From NCBI GenBank assembly GCA_937916125.1, contig CALGGE010000066.1, positions 1 through 64,000 on the forward strand: a stretch of DNA of 64,000 nt, read 5' to 3'. A program made the position numbers and the translations under genes. This DNA comes from an uncultured Elusimicrobia bacterium. Lineage in GTDB: Bacteria > Elusimicrobiota > Endomicrobiia > Endomicrobiales > Endomicrobiaceae. Below, one piece after another: positions 25,601 through 34,737 of the stretch (the stretch's first letter is position 1; each line of letters begins with the position of its first letter). Below the pieces are notes generated by a model. That model had not been told where the DNA came from. It searched no databases and saw only the letters and a list, made by a program, of their open reading frames with translations.

Positions 25601-26113
25601 TGATTCTTGTTTTAATTTATATTCCAATTGACCTATAGTTTCAACACTATATTCTTTTAACTTTTTCTCTGTTAATTTAATATTTTTAGATATATCTCCT
25701 TGATTTTTTAAATTACCCTTATATCCTCTGTTTTTAGCAATATGGAATAAAACTTTTATGAACTCTGCCAATTCTATTCTTTCATTTACAGCTTTTGCTC
25801 TTAATTCATGAATTTTATCACTTTTTATTTTTTCAATATCTTCTTTTGTTACCCCTATTGAATTAGCCAAATATATTAATTTTTTTAATCTTTTAGCTTT
25901 TCTTTCTACTTGTCTTCTTCTCAATCTAAAACCTGCTCTTATTGAGTTTTCGGTTACTTTCTTTTTAGGTTCTATAGGTTCTCTAAAAATATAACCATCA
26001 ATATGTGCAATTCCTTTTATATTATCTTTCTCATCTAATTCATAAGCTACCAAACCTATTGATGATGTTCCTAAGTCTATTCCTAATTTGTATTTTATTG
26101 GCTTATTTTCCAT
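22649..26113 (-). CDS. cas9: Cas9 endonuclease, type II-C
   Basis: 1154 aa, the compact II-C size. RuvC-I (KLGIDLGTSSIGLVAYEL, Asp13), an arginine-rich bridge helix (RLRRRQVERKAKRLKKL, ~60-80), RuvC-II (TITIELSRDL, ~533), HNH with CxxC zinc pairs and the catalytic His (CIYCG; EIDHIIPQ; ~590-640), RuvC-III (RCDHRHHIVDAAVIG, ~849) and a C-terminal PAM-interacting region are all present, so it should be active. A strong ribosome site (GGGGAGGAG) precedes the ATG. No csn2 or cas4 is present, which fits II-C. PAM cannot be read from the sequence. Confidence 0.97.
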   Translation of the reverse strand: MENKPIKYKLGIDLGTSSIGLVAYELDEKDNIKGIAHIDGYIFREPIEPKKKVTENSIRAGFRLRRRQVERKAKRLKKLIYLANSIGVTKEDIEKIKSDKIHELRAKAVNERIELAEFIKVLFHIAKNRGYKGNLKNQGDISKNIKLTEKKLKEYSVETIGQLEYKLKQESKEDNKYINQWKKISKDGTYIYRKNIEDEFEKIWKQQAQYHQELKSSYKIKNKDYFSEYKGKAEITLKEAFKSAIFYQRPIKWDTETIGNCPLEPQEKRAATAQLIFQEYRILDVINNIRIKDLKTKELRNLTVQERNDIFNFINNETDKYNKNYEMPYNEIYKKLNIDTTKEKFNIDTRRKDSDKGIKANQTKKVFKDNNLLEYFEKLNKTEQEIIIEFLACITNFDSILDNNKQYIEEFIDRILKIVPLEEEYNIEKILSFIDKIQKQLEDKNTTMSKLERCRKSYSIKALNNIVKRLNNGENKEDIINSYKNEKTIESDKLSPFNEIKTNNILIDRPLKEFKRTINYVIHKLGGNPKTITIELSRDLKKSLSMRNFLDKEMSNNQERTKKISTELTSFGIIDSSSNIFRYRLWKEQEHKCIYCGQEISTLQCYNEKETEIDHIIPQSCGGLDKYSNFVLVHSKCNLLKGDNTPYLAGKENKVNYIVVERFANKLKEYADSIKNRPVANQWIEPLEKKELNQKVDNLTTQKSIEELRDSFTETQLQSTSWITKVVLDWCKNISDDVIPSYGSLTGYLRKYWATNLILPKVRIAEKQELYNEYDKQIDTEIWEILNTKAKSLQDVDKTSELYKCFEKYKEQYLEKNLSTKKEEKEIFQEFKRDYRKKKEFVFNKRCDHRHHIVDAAVIGLVTRSLMQKANEYNSKNGTLYDVIDKKTGEIKAEFKPENPFKELNDILQKYLTNYVVWNKPDRFPSKEICDESAYGIFEKNDNKYLVQRYPLEHLLKNVETIEHLKNRIDEIVVGESIKKSIKEQLEDRVSKGLSLEEALLGKKDDIKDGIFFNGNKIKKIKCIYKEKALMTYKQNIYIGVKNQKSKIYKVYRSGGYACMDFDETTKMKRELVPMHKYLKEYKNKPIPKNTIRIFANDIVYDKKTKEFYKVKSYHNENGLVCCQINNTITDNKTFKDIKNIVLIKDRNVLKQIK

Positions 26114-26146
26114 TTCTCCTCCCCGAAAAATCTATTGGTAAAAAAT

Positions 26147-26213
26147 ATCAACGGATTTTAAATAAACAATCAAACTCTTCTAAAGCAATTTGTTTTCTGA
26201 TGTCCAATAATTT
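26147..26213 (-). pseudogene. Decayed start of an AbiEi-like antitoxin gene upstream of cas9
   Basis: The minus strand reads KLLDIRKQIALEEFDCL before a stop, matching the start of the intact antitoxin (NLLDIRKKITSEEFDYL), followed by GATATTTTT-like sequence as in the next codons. It occupies the space where the cas operon promoter must lie. Confidence 0.65.
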
Positions 26214-26250
26214 ATATAACAAAAATTTAAAAAAGAATTATGATAAAATA

Positions 26251-27447
26251 TTAAAACAAATCATCTGCCGATAAGGATAAAAACTCTTCAAATAATATTC
26301 CTTTTTGTCCGACAAGAAGAGTTTTATAAGGTTTATACTTTTTATTAAAAAGTTCAATTCCCGATAAATTTGTTGTGTTTCTGCCGCTTTTAACTTCTAT
26401 GGCAACAGATTTATTATCTTTTGTTAAAACAAAATCTATTTCGTAATTGCCTTCTCTGAAATAATTAAGCTTGTATCCGTTACATACACAATCATTTAAC
26501 AGATGTGTTCCCACGGCAATTTCACAATATCTTCCCCATTTGTTTAAGTCGGATTTTACTTCTTTAAAAGTTTCAGTTTCGAATGCAGACACTAAAGCAC
26601 TATTATACACCTGAAATTTAGGTATAGAACTTTTTGTTTGAATTTGATTTTTTGAATATTTCTGTAATCCGCACAACAAACCTGCAACATTCAACAAATT
26701 AAGATAATTTGCCAATGTTGTCGTGTTTCCGGCATCTTGTAGTTGTCCCAACATTTTTGTATAAGATAAAATTTGTCCGGAATAAATGCTACCTAACTGA
26801 AATAATTGCCTTAATAATGCCGGTTTAGTTATATTTGACATCAACAAAACATCTTTAGTTATTGCAGGTTCTATCAAAGAATCTTTAACATATTGTTTCC
26901 ATCTTCTTTCATCTCTAATTAAATCTATACTCCCGGGATATCCGCCGAAAAAAATATATTCATCTAAAGATAATCCGAATGCAGATTTTATTTCTTTATA
27001 AGACCAATGAGGTATTCTTATAATCTCATATCTTCCCGCAAGTGATTCGCTTAAACCTCTTTGAACAAGAATTGATGAAGAACCTAACAAAACAACTTTT
27101 ATATTTATTTTATTTCTTGTATCGTAATCCCACTGACTTTTTACAATTTCACTCCAATTTTTTATTTTTTGAATTTCATCAATCACCAAAATTAAATCTT
27201 TTTTAGAAGAAGATTTTAATTTTATTCTTGCATTTTCCCACTGTTGTGTAAGCCAAACGGAATTTGAATTTATTTCATTATCCGCAGATAAAAAAATATA
27301 TTCTTTATTTATATCTTCCAATACTTGTGTAATAAGAGTTGTTTTACCTACTTGTCTTGCACCGAACAGAATTTGAATAAATTTTCTTGGTTCTTTTAAT
27401 CTTGATAAAATTAATTTATGCTGAATTCTTTTATAAGTTTGGCTCAT
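26251..27447 (-). CDS. AAA ATPase with DUF4143 C-terminal domain
   Basis: 398 aa. Walker A GARQVGKTTLI and Walker B LILVIDEIQKI are followed by a sensor segment LLGSSSILVQRGLSESLAGR, and the C-terminal DUF4143 region ends in the nuclease-like EIDFVLTKDNKSVAIEVKSG motif. Proteins of this kind are widespread in accessory regions; their biological role is not settled. It has its own promoter with palindromic sites. Confidence 0.85.
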   Translation of the reverse strand: MSQTYKRIQHKLILSRLKEPRKFIQILFGARQVGKTTLITQVLEDINKEYIFLSADNEINSNSVWLTQQWENARIKLKSSSKKDLILVIDEIQKIKNWSEIVKSQWDYDTRNKINIKVVLLGSSSILVQRGLSESLAGRYEIIRIPHWSYKEIKSAFGLSLDEYIFFGGYPGSIDLIRDERRWKQYVKDSLIEPAITKDVLLMSNITKPALLRQLFQLGSIYSGQILSYTKMLGQLQDAGNTTTLANYLNLLNVAGLLCGLQKYSKNQIQTKSSIPKFQVYNSALVSAFETETFKEVKSDLNKWGRYCEIAVGTHLLNDCVCNGYKLNYFREGNYEIDFVLTKDNKSVAIEVKSGRNTTNLSGIELFNKKYKPYKTLLVGQKGILFEEFLSLSADDLF

Positions 27448-27473
27448 GGTTGTCCTCTTCTTCTATTTTATTT

Positions 27474-27519
27474 ACTCAGTCTATTGAGTAATTTTACTCA
27501 ATTAATTGAGTAAAGTCAA
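27474..27519 (-). promoter_or_regulatory. Promoter with overlapping palindromic operator of the ATPase gene
   Basis: Minus-strand TTGACT (27514-27519), 17-bp spacer, TAAAAT (27491-27496). The spacer is a 22-bp perfect palindrome centred on ACTCAATTAATTGAGT (27493-27514), and a second TACTCA...TGAGTA pair lies just downstream. Repressor binding there would block the promoter. Confidence 0.65.
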
Positions 27520-27531
27520 GCTTTGAGTAGC

Positions 27532-27567
27532 ATAAAAACAGCAAGTATGAAAATTTTAATACTTACT
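27532..27567 (-). terminator. Terminator of the trp operon
   Basis: AGCAAGTAT (27540-27548) with ATACTTACT (27559-27567), one mismatch, followed on the minus strand by GTTTTTATG. Confidence 0.55.
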
Positions 27568-27570
27568 ATA

Positions 27571-28338
27571 TTAAATAGAGGATTTCATTGTTTTTACATA
27601 ATCGTAAATATGTTTATCTGCTGTTTCGCCGTATTGTCGAATAATTTTTATTATTGCACTGCCTACTATAACTCCGTCGGAAATTTGTGATATTTTTTTT
27701 GCCTGTTCGGGAGAGTGTATGCCGAAACCGACACAGGCAGGGACTGAAGTGACTTTTTTTACCGATGATAAAATGGATTGTAAATCGGTTTTTATTTCCG
27801 TTCTTACTCCCGTTACGCCCATAGAAGAAACAATATATAAAAATCCTTCTCCGTCTTTGGCAATAGATGCAATTCTTTCTTCGGAAGTGGGTGCAATTAA
27901 TGAAATGATTTTAATATCATATTTTTTTGCAAAAGGAGCTATTTCCCCTTTCTCGTCAAAAGGTAAATCCGGAATAATTATACCGTCAATACCGACAGAT
28001 GCACATTTTTTGAAAAAATTATCATAACCGTATTTGAATACGGGATTAATGTATGTCATAAAAACTAACGGGATAGAAACTTTCTTTCTGACATTTTCTA
28101 CAAGATTAAAAATTCCCTCGAGTGTAGTGCCTGCTCCCAATGCTTTTTGACTGGATTCCTGTATTACCGGTCCTTCTGCAACGGGATCGGAAAAAGGAAT
28201 ACCGATTTCTATTAAGCCCGCTCCGGCGGAAACCATTTGATAAATAAAATCTTCCGTCTTTTTTAAATTCGGATATCCTGCCGTTATAAACGGAATAAAC
28301 AATTTGTTATTTTTAAATGCTGTTTCAATTCTATTCAT
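27571..28338 (-). CDS. trpA: Tryptophan synthase alpha subunit
   Basis: 255 aa from the ATG at 28338 (GGAGAAAAAAT before it; the longer frame to 28365 runs into trpB). Conserved [28 protein letters not shown] with the catalytic Glu/Asp, and GFGIHSPEQ are present. It cleaves indole-glycerol phosphate to indole. It overlaps the end of trpB by eight bases and is last in the operon. Confidence 0.95.
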   Translation of the reverse strand: MNRIETAFKNNKLFIPFITAGYPNLKKTEDFIYQMVSAGAGLIEIGIPFSDPVAEGPVIQESSQKALGAGTTLEGIFNLVENVRKKVSIPLVFMTYINPVFKYGYDNFFKKCASVGIDGIIIPDLPFDEKGEIAPFAKKYDIKIISLIAPTSEERIASIAKDGEGFLYIVSSMGVTGVRTEIKTDLQSILSSVKKVTSVPACVGFGIHSPEQAKKISQISDGVIVGSAIIKIIRQYGETADKHIYDYVKTMKSSI

Positions 28339-29515
28339 ATATTTTTTCTCCTCTGTATCTTGCAATTGCGGCTACATCTTTATCCCCTCTCCCGGACAAA
28401 CAAATTATTATACTTTCATCTTTGCTTATTTTTGGTGCAAATTTGCGAACATAAGCTACTGCATGGGCACTTTCTATCGCACAGATAATGCCTTCTGTTC
28501 TTGCAAGATATTCAAATGCGGAAACAGCCTCTTCGTCGGTAATTGAAACATAATCTGCTCTTCCCGTGTCGTGTAAGTAGGCATGTTCCGGCCCTATCCC
28601 GGGATAGTCCAACCCCGCCGAAATAGAATATACTTCCGCAATCTGACCGTCTTTATTCTGACAGAAATAAGACTTCATACCGTGAAAAATTCCGATTTCA
28701 CCTTTTGCGATTGATGCCGCATGCTTGTCGGTATCAAGCCCTTTGCCTGCGGCTTCACAACCTATAAGTCGAACATTTTTGTCATTGATAAAATTATAGA
28801 ACATTCCCATGGCGTTACTTCCCCCACCGACACAAGCAACAACTGCATACGGAAGTTTCCCCTCATATTCCAAAATCTGTTCTTTGGCTTCTTTACTTAT
28901 AACACTCTGAAAATCTCTTACTATCGTCGGGAAAGGATGCGGTCCCATAACCGAGCCGAAAACATAATGCGTAGTATTTACGCTGTTAGTCCATTCCCTT
29001 AATGCTTCATTGACGGCATCTTTCAAAACTCTTGTCCCTGATTTAACGGCATTAACTTTTGCCCCCAACAGTTTCATTCTGTAAACATTTAAGGCTTGCC
29101 TTTTTGTATCTTCTTCGCCCATAAATATTTCACATTCCAATCCTAAAAGTGCTGCCGCAGTTGCCGTTGCCACACCATGTTGCCCGGCACCTGTTTCGGC
29201 GATAACTCTCTTCTTACCCATTTTCTTTGCGAGAAGAATTTGTCCCAAAACATTGTTTATTTTATGAGAACCGGTATGATTTAAATCTTCTCTCTTTAAA
29301 TAAATTTTTGCACCGCCCAAATCTTTAGTCATTTTTTTCGCGTAATATAAAAGCGACGGTCTGCCTGCATAATTTTTTAACAAAATGTTCAACTCGTCGC
29401 AAAATTCTTTGTTGTTTTTATAATATTCGTATTTTTTCTCGAGAGTTTTTATTTCGTTCATAAGTGTTTCGGGAATATATTGTCCGCCGAATATTCCAAA
29501 CCGTGTGTTATTCAT
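28331..29515 (-). CDS. trpB: Tryptophan synthase beta subunit
   Basis: 394 aa, normal length. The PLP lysine motif [15 protein letters not shown] and the phosphate-binding GGGSNAMG are intact; family motif RPSLLYYA is near the start. It joins indole with serine to make tryptophan. Confidence 0.96.
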   Translation of the reverse strand: MNNTRFGIFGGQYIPETLMNEIKTLEKKYEYYKNNKEFCDELNILLKNYAGRPSLLYYAKKMTKDLGGAKIYLKREDLNHTGSHKINNVLGQILLAKKMGKKRVIAETGAGQHGVATATAAALLGLECEIFMGEEDTKRQALNVYRMKLLGAKVNAVKSGTRVLKDAVNEALREWTNSVNTTHYVFGSVMGPHPFPTIVRDFQSVISKEAKEQILEYEGKLPYAVVACVGGGSNAMGMFYNFINDKNVRLIGCEAAGKGLDTDKHAASIAKGEIGIFHGMKSYFCQNKDGQIAEVYSISAGLDYPGIGPEHAYLHDTGRADYVSITDEEAVSAFEYLARTEGIICAIESAHAVAYVRKFAPKISKDESIIICLSGRGDKDVAAIARYRGEKIYE

Positions 29516-29525
29516 TTTTTACTCC

Positions 29526-30116
29526 TTATATTGCTTTGACAATTTTTACTATATTTAATATTTTTTGTCTATCTTTTATTTTGTTTGTTTCAACGCCGCT
29601 TGATACGTCAATACAATACGGATTTAATTTTATTGCTTCACAAATATTATCTTCATTTATTCCGCCTGCAAGAAAAAACGGGCGGATGAATTCTTTCAAA
29701 AAAGTCCAATCGAATTTTATTCCTGTTCCTGCTCCGCCGTCGAACAGCAAATAATCCGCCAAGCTGTTACGCCGGTACAAAATATCCTCGGCATTTTTAA
29801 CTTTTACGGCTTTAATTATTTTATTATTACAAACTTTTCTTAGTTTATTTATGTAATTATCGTCTTCATTGCCGTGCAGTTGAACCAAGTCAATGATTTT
29901 TTTATCGCAAATTTCCGATATTTTATGAATATCTTCATTTACAAAAACGCCAACGGATAAAATATTTTTATTCAATCTGTTTTTTAATTTTTCCGCAGTT
30001 TCCGTTGACACTTGTCTGTGGCTGTTGGCGAAGATAAAACCGACATAATCGGGATTTGCTTCGTTTACGAAGTCTATGTCTTGTTCTCTAAACAGACCGC
30101 AAATTTTGATATTCAT
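29526..30116 (-). CDS. trpF: Phosphoribosylanthranilate isomerase
   Basis: 196 aa from the ATG at 30116 (GGAGTAA before it). The catalytic Cys in MNIKICGLF and Asp in CIDVSSGVET are present, with VQLHGNED in between. The upstream in-frame extension to 30266 is translated repeat DNA and is not used. Confidence 0.92.
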   Translation of the reverse strand: MNIKICGLFREQDIDFVNEANPDYVGFIFANSHRQVSTETAEKLKNRLNKNILSVGVFVNEDIHKISEICDKKIIDLVQLHGNEDDNYINKLRKVCNNKIIKAVKVKNAEDILYRRNSLADYLLFDGGAGTGIKFDWTFLKEFIRPFFLAGGINEDNICEAIKLNPYCIDVSSGVETNKIKDRQKILNIVKIVKAI

Positions 30117-30156
30117 AAAAATTACTCCATTTTTTAAAAATCGCCTTGCGATTCTT

Positions 30157-30305
30157 AACAGTTGAACAGTTGAAAAGTTGAAAAGTTGAAGAGTTTCAAC
30201 TGCAACGACAACAGAAACGATGAGATTCTTCACTACGTTCAGAATGACAACGACTACAAACGGCAACGGCGAGATTTCCGACTACGACCTTCGGGAATGA
30301 CACCG
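30157..30305. repeat. Interspersed repeat, copy 4
   Basis: Tandem AGTTGAA(C/A)AGTTGAA units, then a GAGATTCTTCACTACGTTC unit and a CGAGATTTCCGACTACGAC...CGGGAATGACA unit, between trpC and trpF. Confidence 0.85.
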
Positions 30306-30337
30306 CTACGCGGTTGTTGTTCCCATCCCTCTATACC

Positions 30338-31135
30338 TCAAAATTTGCTTCGCAAATTTTCAACCGTTAAACTATGCAAAAATTGTTTTTTGTTTTCGTT
30401 TCGCATCATACTTTCGCCTATTAATGCTCCGTTAAAACCATTGTCTTTTAACATCGCAATATCTTTTGCCGTTTTAATACCGCTTTCAGAAATCAATATT
30501 TTGTTATTCGGCAGATATTTTCTTAATTTTACAGATGTATTAATATCAACCGTAAAAGTTTTTAAATCTCTGTTGTTAATACCGATAATTTCCGCACCGT
30601 TGTTTAGTGCTTGTTTTATTTCCTGTTCATTGTGTGTTTCCACAAGGCAGTCTAAGTTTAAACTTTTTGCAATATTTATATAATTCTGTAGAGTTTTATC
30701 GTCGAGAATTGCACATATTAACAGTAATGCACTTGCTCCTAAAAACCTTGCCTGATATATTTGGTATTCGTCAATAATAAAATCTTTTCTTAAAACAGGA
30801 ATATTTACGATACTCGAAATTTCCTGCAAATACTTATCTTTCCCCATAAAAAAGTTCGGTTCGGTAAGTACGGATATTGCCGCTGCTCCCGCCTGTTCGT
30901 ATTCTTTGGCAATATCAATATAGGGAAAATTCTCAACTATTATACCTTTTGAGGGAGAAGCTTTTTTTATTTCGCAAATGAAAGCAAAATCTTTGCTTTT
31001 TAAAGATTCTTTAAAAAAGAAATTTTTACTTAAAGGAAGTTTTGAAACTTCCTCTTTTAAAATTTCAATGCCTTTTTCTTTTTTTTCTTTTTCTATTCTT
31101 TCTCTTTGTTTTTCTACTATATTATCCAGAATCAT
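30338..31135 (-). CDS. trpC: Indole-3-glycerol phosphate synthase
   Basis: 265 aa. ICEIKKASPSKG with the catalytic Lys/Glu, VLTEPNFFMGK, VLRKDFIIDEYQI and IGINNRDLKTF are all intact. It closes the indole ring. The last residues (SLTVENLRSKF) come from a hairpin-bearing repeat edge, so the natural end may have been shifted slightly. Confidence 0.95.
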   Translation of the reverse strand: MILDNIVEKQRERIEKEKKEKGIEILKEEVSKLPLSKNFFFKESLKSKDFAFICEIKKASPSKGIIVENFPYIDIAKEYEQAGAAAISVLTEPNFFMGKDKYLQEISSIVNIPVLRKDFIIDEYQIYQARFLGASALLLICAILDDKTLQNYINIAKSLNLDCLVETHNEQEIKQALNNGAEIIGINNRDLKTFTVDINTSVKLRKYLPNNKILISESGIKTAKDIAMLKDNGFNGALIGESMMRNENKKQFLHSLTVENLRSKF

Positions 31136-31152
31136 AATTAAAATACTCCGTA

Positions 31153-32163
31153 TTACTTCTCGTTGGATAATTTTACATACATTTCCATCTGTTTTAGAGC
31201 TTTTCCGCTGTCAATCATTTCTTTTGCAACATTTATTGCGTCAGCAACAGACAACTCGGGTTTGGCAATATGTATTGCAGCCGCAGAGTTAAGCAAAACC
31301 GCGTTAGTTTTTGCACCTTTTACTCCCGACAGTATATCTCTTGTTATTTTTGCATTTTCTTGAGGCGTTCCGCCGACCAAATCTTCTTTCTTACATCTTT
31401 CCATACCGAACTGTTCCGGCTCAATTTCATAATGTTTATATTCTCCGTTTACAACCTCACAAACGCTTGTTGCCGAACTTGCGGAAATTTCATCCAAGCC
31501 ATCATTGCCGAAAACAACCATTGCACTTTTAACACCGAGATTGGACAAAACATGTGCCATAGGGTCCAACAAATCCTTTTCATACACGCCTAAAAGTTGC
31601 ATATTTGCACCTGCAGGGTTAACCAACGGTCCTAAAATATTAAATATCGTTCTTATACCGAGTTCTTTTCTTACTGGAGCAACATATTTCATTGCTATGT
31701 GATAATTCTGTGCGAAAAGGAAACAGAAATTTATTTTCTCCAAAATTTCTTTGCTTTTCTCAGGCGATATTGTTATATTTGCACCGAGAGCTTCCAAAAC
31801 ATCTGCCGCACCGCACTTGCTGGATGCCGCTCTGTTACCGTGTTTTGCTACGGGAATTCCCGCAGCGGAAATAACGAATGCCGACGTGGAAGAAATATTA
31901 AAGGAAAAAGACTTATCCCCGCCCGTGCCTACTATTTCCAAAATATCCATATCGTTTAGAAGTTTAACACAGTGTTTTCTCATACCTGATGCCGCACCTG
32001 TTATTTCCTCGATGGTTTCTTTTTTCATTGTCATTGCGGTTAAGAAAGATGCCATTTGTATTTGGCTTGCTTTACCGCTCATTATTTCGTCTAACACTGT
32101 TTCAGCTTCCTGAAAGGTTAAATTTTGTTTTGCTACTGCTTTTACGATTGATTCTTTAATCAT
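31153..32163 (-). CDS. trpD: Anthranilate phosphoribosyltransferase
   Basis: 336 aa. The PRPP site VGTGGDKSFSFNISST and KHGNRAASSKCGAADVLEAL are typical and complete; LGPLVNPA is present. Stand-alone TrpD, not fused to TrpG. Confidence 0.96.
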   Translation of the reverse strand: MIKESIVKAVAKQNLTFQEAETVLDEIMSGKASQIQMASFLTAMTMKKETIEEITGAASGMRKHCVKLLNDMDILEIVGTGGDKSFSFNISSTSAFVISAAGIPVAKHGNRAASSKCGAADVLEALGANITISPEKSKEILEKINFCFLFAQNYHIAMKYVAPVRKELGIRTIFNILGPLVNPAGANMQLLGVYEKDLLDPMAHVLSNLGVKSAMVVFGNDGLDEISASSATSVCEVVNGEYKHYEIEPEQFGMERCKKEDLVGGTPQENAKITRDILSGVKGAKTNAVLLNSAAAIHIAKPELSVADAINVAKEMIDSGKALKQMEMYVKLSNEK

Positions 32164-32202
32164 ATAAATCTCCTTTAGAACTGCTTATAGTGACCGTGAA
32201 TT

Positions 32203-32280
32203 TTAAACTTTTCAACTATTCAACTTTTCAACTTCAACGACGAGATGCTTCGACAAGCTCAGCATGACAGACGAGACGAC
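32203..32280. repeat. Interspersed repeat, copy 5
   Basis: TTCAACTATTCAACTTTTC followed by an ATGCTTCGACAAGCTCAGCAT hairpin. It contains the last codons of trpG. Confidence 0.85.
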
Positions 32281-32839
32281 AAAAGTTTTTTACAATTTGG
32301 TATCCGTTCGGTGTAAGAACCGATTCCGGATGAAACTGAACTCCGTAAACCTGATATTTATTGTGACATACTGCCATTATTTCCCCATCATCGGTTGTTC
32401 TTGCTACGACTTTTAATTCTTTAGGTAACGTATTCTCTAAAACAGCGAGAGAATGATATCTGCCTACAACAAAATTTTTATCAAGTTCTTCAAAAATAGG
32501 ACATTTATTATCTGTTTCAATTTCTGATTGTTTACCATGCATTAAATTTTTTGCATAAGAAATAGTAGCACCGTAAGCCTCACATATTGCCTGATGACCT
32601 AAACAAACACCTAATATGGGAATTTTTCCTGCAAGTCTTTTAACAACTTCTATACATATTCCTGCTTCCGAAGGTTTACCCGGTCCCGGTGATAAAATAA
32701 TTTTTTCCGGGTTTAATTTTTCTATTTCTTCAACGGTTATTTCATTGTTTCGTTTTACCAATATATCGGGATTGATTGAACCGACATACTGGTATAAGTT
32801 ATAAACGAAACTGTCGTAATTGTCTATTAATAAAATCAT
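32234..32839 (-). CDS. trpG: Anthranilate synthase glutamine amidotransferase subunit
   Basis: 201 aa. NYDSFVYNLYQY, LSPGPGKP, GVCLGHQAI with the nucleophilic Cys, and VQFHPESVLTPNG with the catalytic His-Glu are present. After the usual end (VKNFCR) about 13 residues LVCHAELVEASRR are read from an inserted repeat. It supplies ammonia to TrpE. Confidence 0.93.
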   Translation of the reverse strand: MILLIDNYDSFVYNLYQYVGSINPDILVKRNNEITVEEIEKLNPEKIILSPGPGKPSEAGICIEVVKRLAGKIPILGVCLGHQAICEAYGATISYAKNLMHGKQSEIETDNKCPIFEELDKNFVVGRYHSLAVLENTLPKELKVVARTTDDGEIMAVCHNKYQVYGVQFHPESVLTPNGYQIVKNFCRLVCHAELVEASRR

Positions 32840-32849
32840 TTAAATCTCC

Positions 32850-34307
32850 TCAAAAATCGCCTTGCGAAAATTTTAGTGCATTAACTACTGCTTTTGCTTT
32901 ATTTATGCATTCCTGATATTCGTTCTCGGGGATACTGTCTGCAACAATCCCTGCACCGGAACGTATAAAAACTTTATTATTCTTTTTAAAAGCTATTCTT
33001 ATTGAAATACATGTATCCATATTCCCCGAAAAATCAATATACCCTATAGCTCCGCCGTAAATACCTCTTTTATTTTGTTCCAATTCATTTATAATTTGAC
33101 AGGCTCTTATTTTCGGTGCTCCGGAAAGTGTCCCCGCAGGAAGAACGGAATCTATCGCATCAAGAGCAGTTTTATCGTCGCGAATTTCACCCGCAACGGT
33201 TGAACCGATATGCATAACATGAGAAAACCTTTCTATGCTCATATATTTTTCTACTTTTACCGAGCCGAATTTACTGATTTTTCCTAAATCATTTCTGCCC
33301 AAATCAACAAGCATATTGTGTTCTGCCAGTTCTTTCTTGTCGGAAAGAAGTTCTTTTTCAAGCTCTAAATCTTCCCGTGAAGTTTTGCCTCTCGGTCTTG
33401 TCCCTGCCAAAGGAAAAGTATGCAAAACGCCGTCTTTCAGCTTTACCAATGTTTCCGGTGACGCACCTGCAATTTCAATATCTTTACTGCAAAAATAAAA
33501 CATATACGGCGACGGATTGGTGGTTCTTAAAATTCTGTAAGTATCCAGCAGGCTTCCCTCGATATCGGCTTCAATTCTGTTGGATAACACAGCCTGAAAA
33601 ATATCTCCGTCTTTAATGTACTGCTTTGTTCTGTTTACTATATCGCAAAATTCCCGTTTACTGAAAAGATATCTGAAGTCCGATTTTAATTTCAACGGTT
33701 CGTCCTTTGCCGGTGAGCCGTTTTTGATAAGTTCTGCCATTTTATTAAGTTCTTCAACGGCATTTTTATAATTCCGTTCCAAATTATCCGTCTTAATATT
33801 AATTATCAAAATAATTTTCTGTCTTAAATTATCAAAAGCTATAACTTTATCGAACAACATCAAATCAACATCGTTGAATTTTTCGTCATCTTTTGCATCC
33901 AAATTTAAAGCAGGTTCGGAATATTTGATATAATCGTAGGAGAAATAGCCCACCAAACCTCCGGTAAAAGGCGGTAAAGTCTCTATTTTCGGGCTTTTAT
34001 ACTCTTTAAGGATATCTTTTATGTATTTTTTAGGATCGTCGTTATTTGATACCGTTTTGCCGTTTATTTTGATAATATTATTTAAGCAGGTAAATTCAAG
34101 CTTGGGTTCATAGCCCAAGAAAGTGTATCTTCCCCATTTAGAGGAATCTTCCAAACTTTCAAGCATATAGCAATGATTGCTTACCGATTTAAGGATTTTT
34201 AAAACCTGAATAGGTGTTTTGATATCGCTGTAAAGTTCGCAACTTACCGGAACGGTTTTGTAGTTTTTTGCCAACTCTGCGATTTGTTCATAAGAAGGTG
34301 TATTCAT
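32850..34307 (-). CDS. trpE: Anthranilate synthase component I
   Basis: 485 aa from the ATG at 34307 (GAGGTAGC before it). Chorismate-binding motifs FPLAGTRPRG, HNMLVDLGRNDLG and GTLSGAPKIRA are intact, and the N-terminal LLES-type feedback element (CYMLESLEDSSKWGRYTF) suggests inhibition by tryptophan. First gene of trpEGDCFBA. Confidence 0.95.
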   Translation of the reverse strand: MNTPSYEQIAELAKNYKTVPVSCELYSDIKTPIQVLKILKSVSNHCYMLESLEDSSKWGRYTFLGYEPKLEFTCLNNIIKINGKTVSNNDDPKKYIKDILKEYKSPKIETLPPFTGGLVGYFSYDYIKYSEPALNLDAKDDEKFNDVDLMLFDKVIAFDNLRQKIILIINIKTDNLERNYKNAVEELNKMAELIKNGSPAKDEPLKLKSDFRYLFSKREFCDIVNRTKQYIKDGDIFQAVLSNRIEADIEGSLLDTYRILRTTNPSPYMFYFCSKDIEIAGASPETLVKLKDGVLHTFPLAGTRPRGKTSREDLELEKELLSDKKELAEHNMLVDLGRNDLGKISKFGSVKVEKYMSIERFSHVMHIGSTVAGEIRDDKTALDAIDSVLPAGTLSGAPKIRACQIINELEQNKRGIYGGAIGYIDFSGNMDTCISIRIAFKKNNKVFIRSGAGIVADSIPENEYQECINKAKAVVNALKFSQGDF

Positions 34308-34321
34308 TTTGCTACCTCGAA

Positions 34322-34649
34322 AAATAAAAAAATTCATCCTAAACAAAAATGTTTTCAAGGACGAATCTGAATATCCGCGGTGCCACCTTGCTTTGAAACA
34401 GTTTGATAAACAACAAGACGAACTTTTTAAAAATAAAACTGTCTCACACTTTTAAGGAATACCATCATATTCCCGGCAACTTACGCGTGCCCTGCGTTGC
34501 AGAATACTCAAAGGTTTTACCCCTCTTTGACTGCACCCTCTGCGGTCCATTTCTACAAGCTGCTTACTACCGGCTTCTCACCACCCCGGCTCGCTGTCAG
34601 TGCATTTCTTGTTTTTATCTCCGCATCAACGGTTTGTTGTAACTTCGAG
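34322..34649 (-). promoter_or_regulatory. T-box leader (tryptophan) with terminator
   Basis: The minus-strand leader holds the T-box sequence GGTGGCACCGCGG (34375-34387) that pairs with uncharged tRNA ends. A UGG tryptophan codon sits in a GAAAUGGACC context that fits the specifier loop. Just before trpE a terminator hairpin ATTCATCCT/AGGACGAAT (34332-34340 with 34358-34366) is followed by Ts. Low charged tRNA-Trp would favour the antiterminator and switch on the operon. Confidence 0.92.
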
Positions 34650-34655
34650 ATAATG

Positions 34656-34684
34656 ATTTTAGTATTATTTTTTTCCTTTGTCAA
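34656..34684 (-). promoter_or_regulatory. trp operon promoter
   Basis: Minus-strand TTGACA (34679-34684), 17-bp spacer, TAAAAT (34656-34661), starting just before the T-box leader. Confidence 0.8.
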
Positions 34685-34737
34685 GCTTTTGTATGGGTTC
34701 AATATGCACACATATGAAAAAGCTCATATATCTTTCT

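Noticed and set aside
27571..34307. Whole trp operon as a transferred island
   Set aside because: Gene order, T-box and base composition agree with the surroundings, so there is no positive sign of recent transfer.
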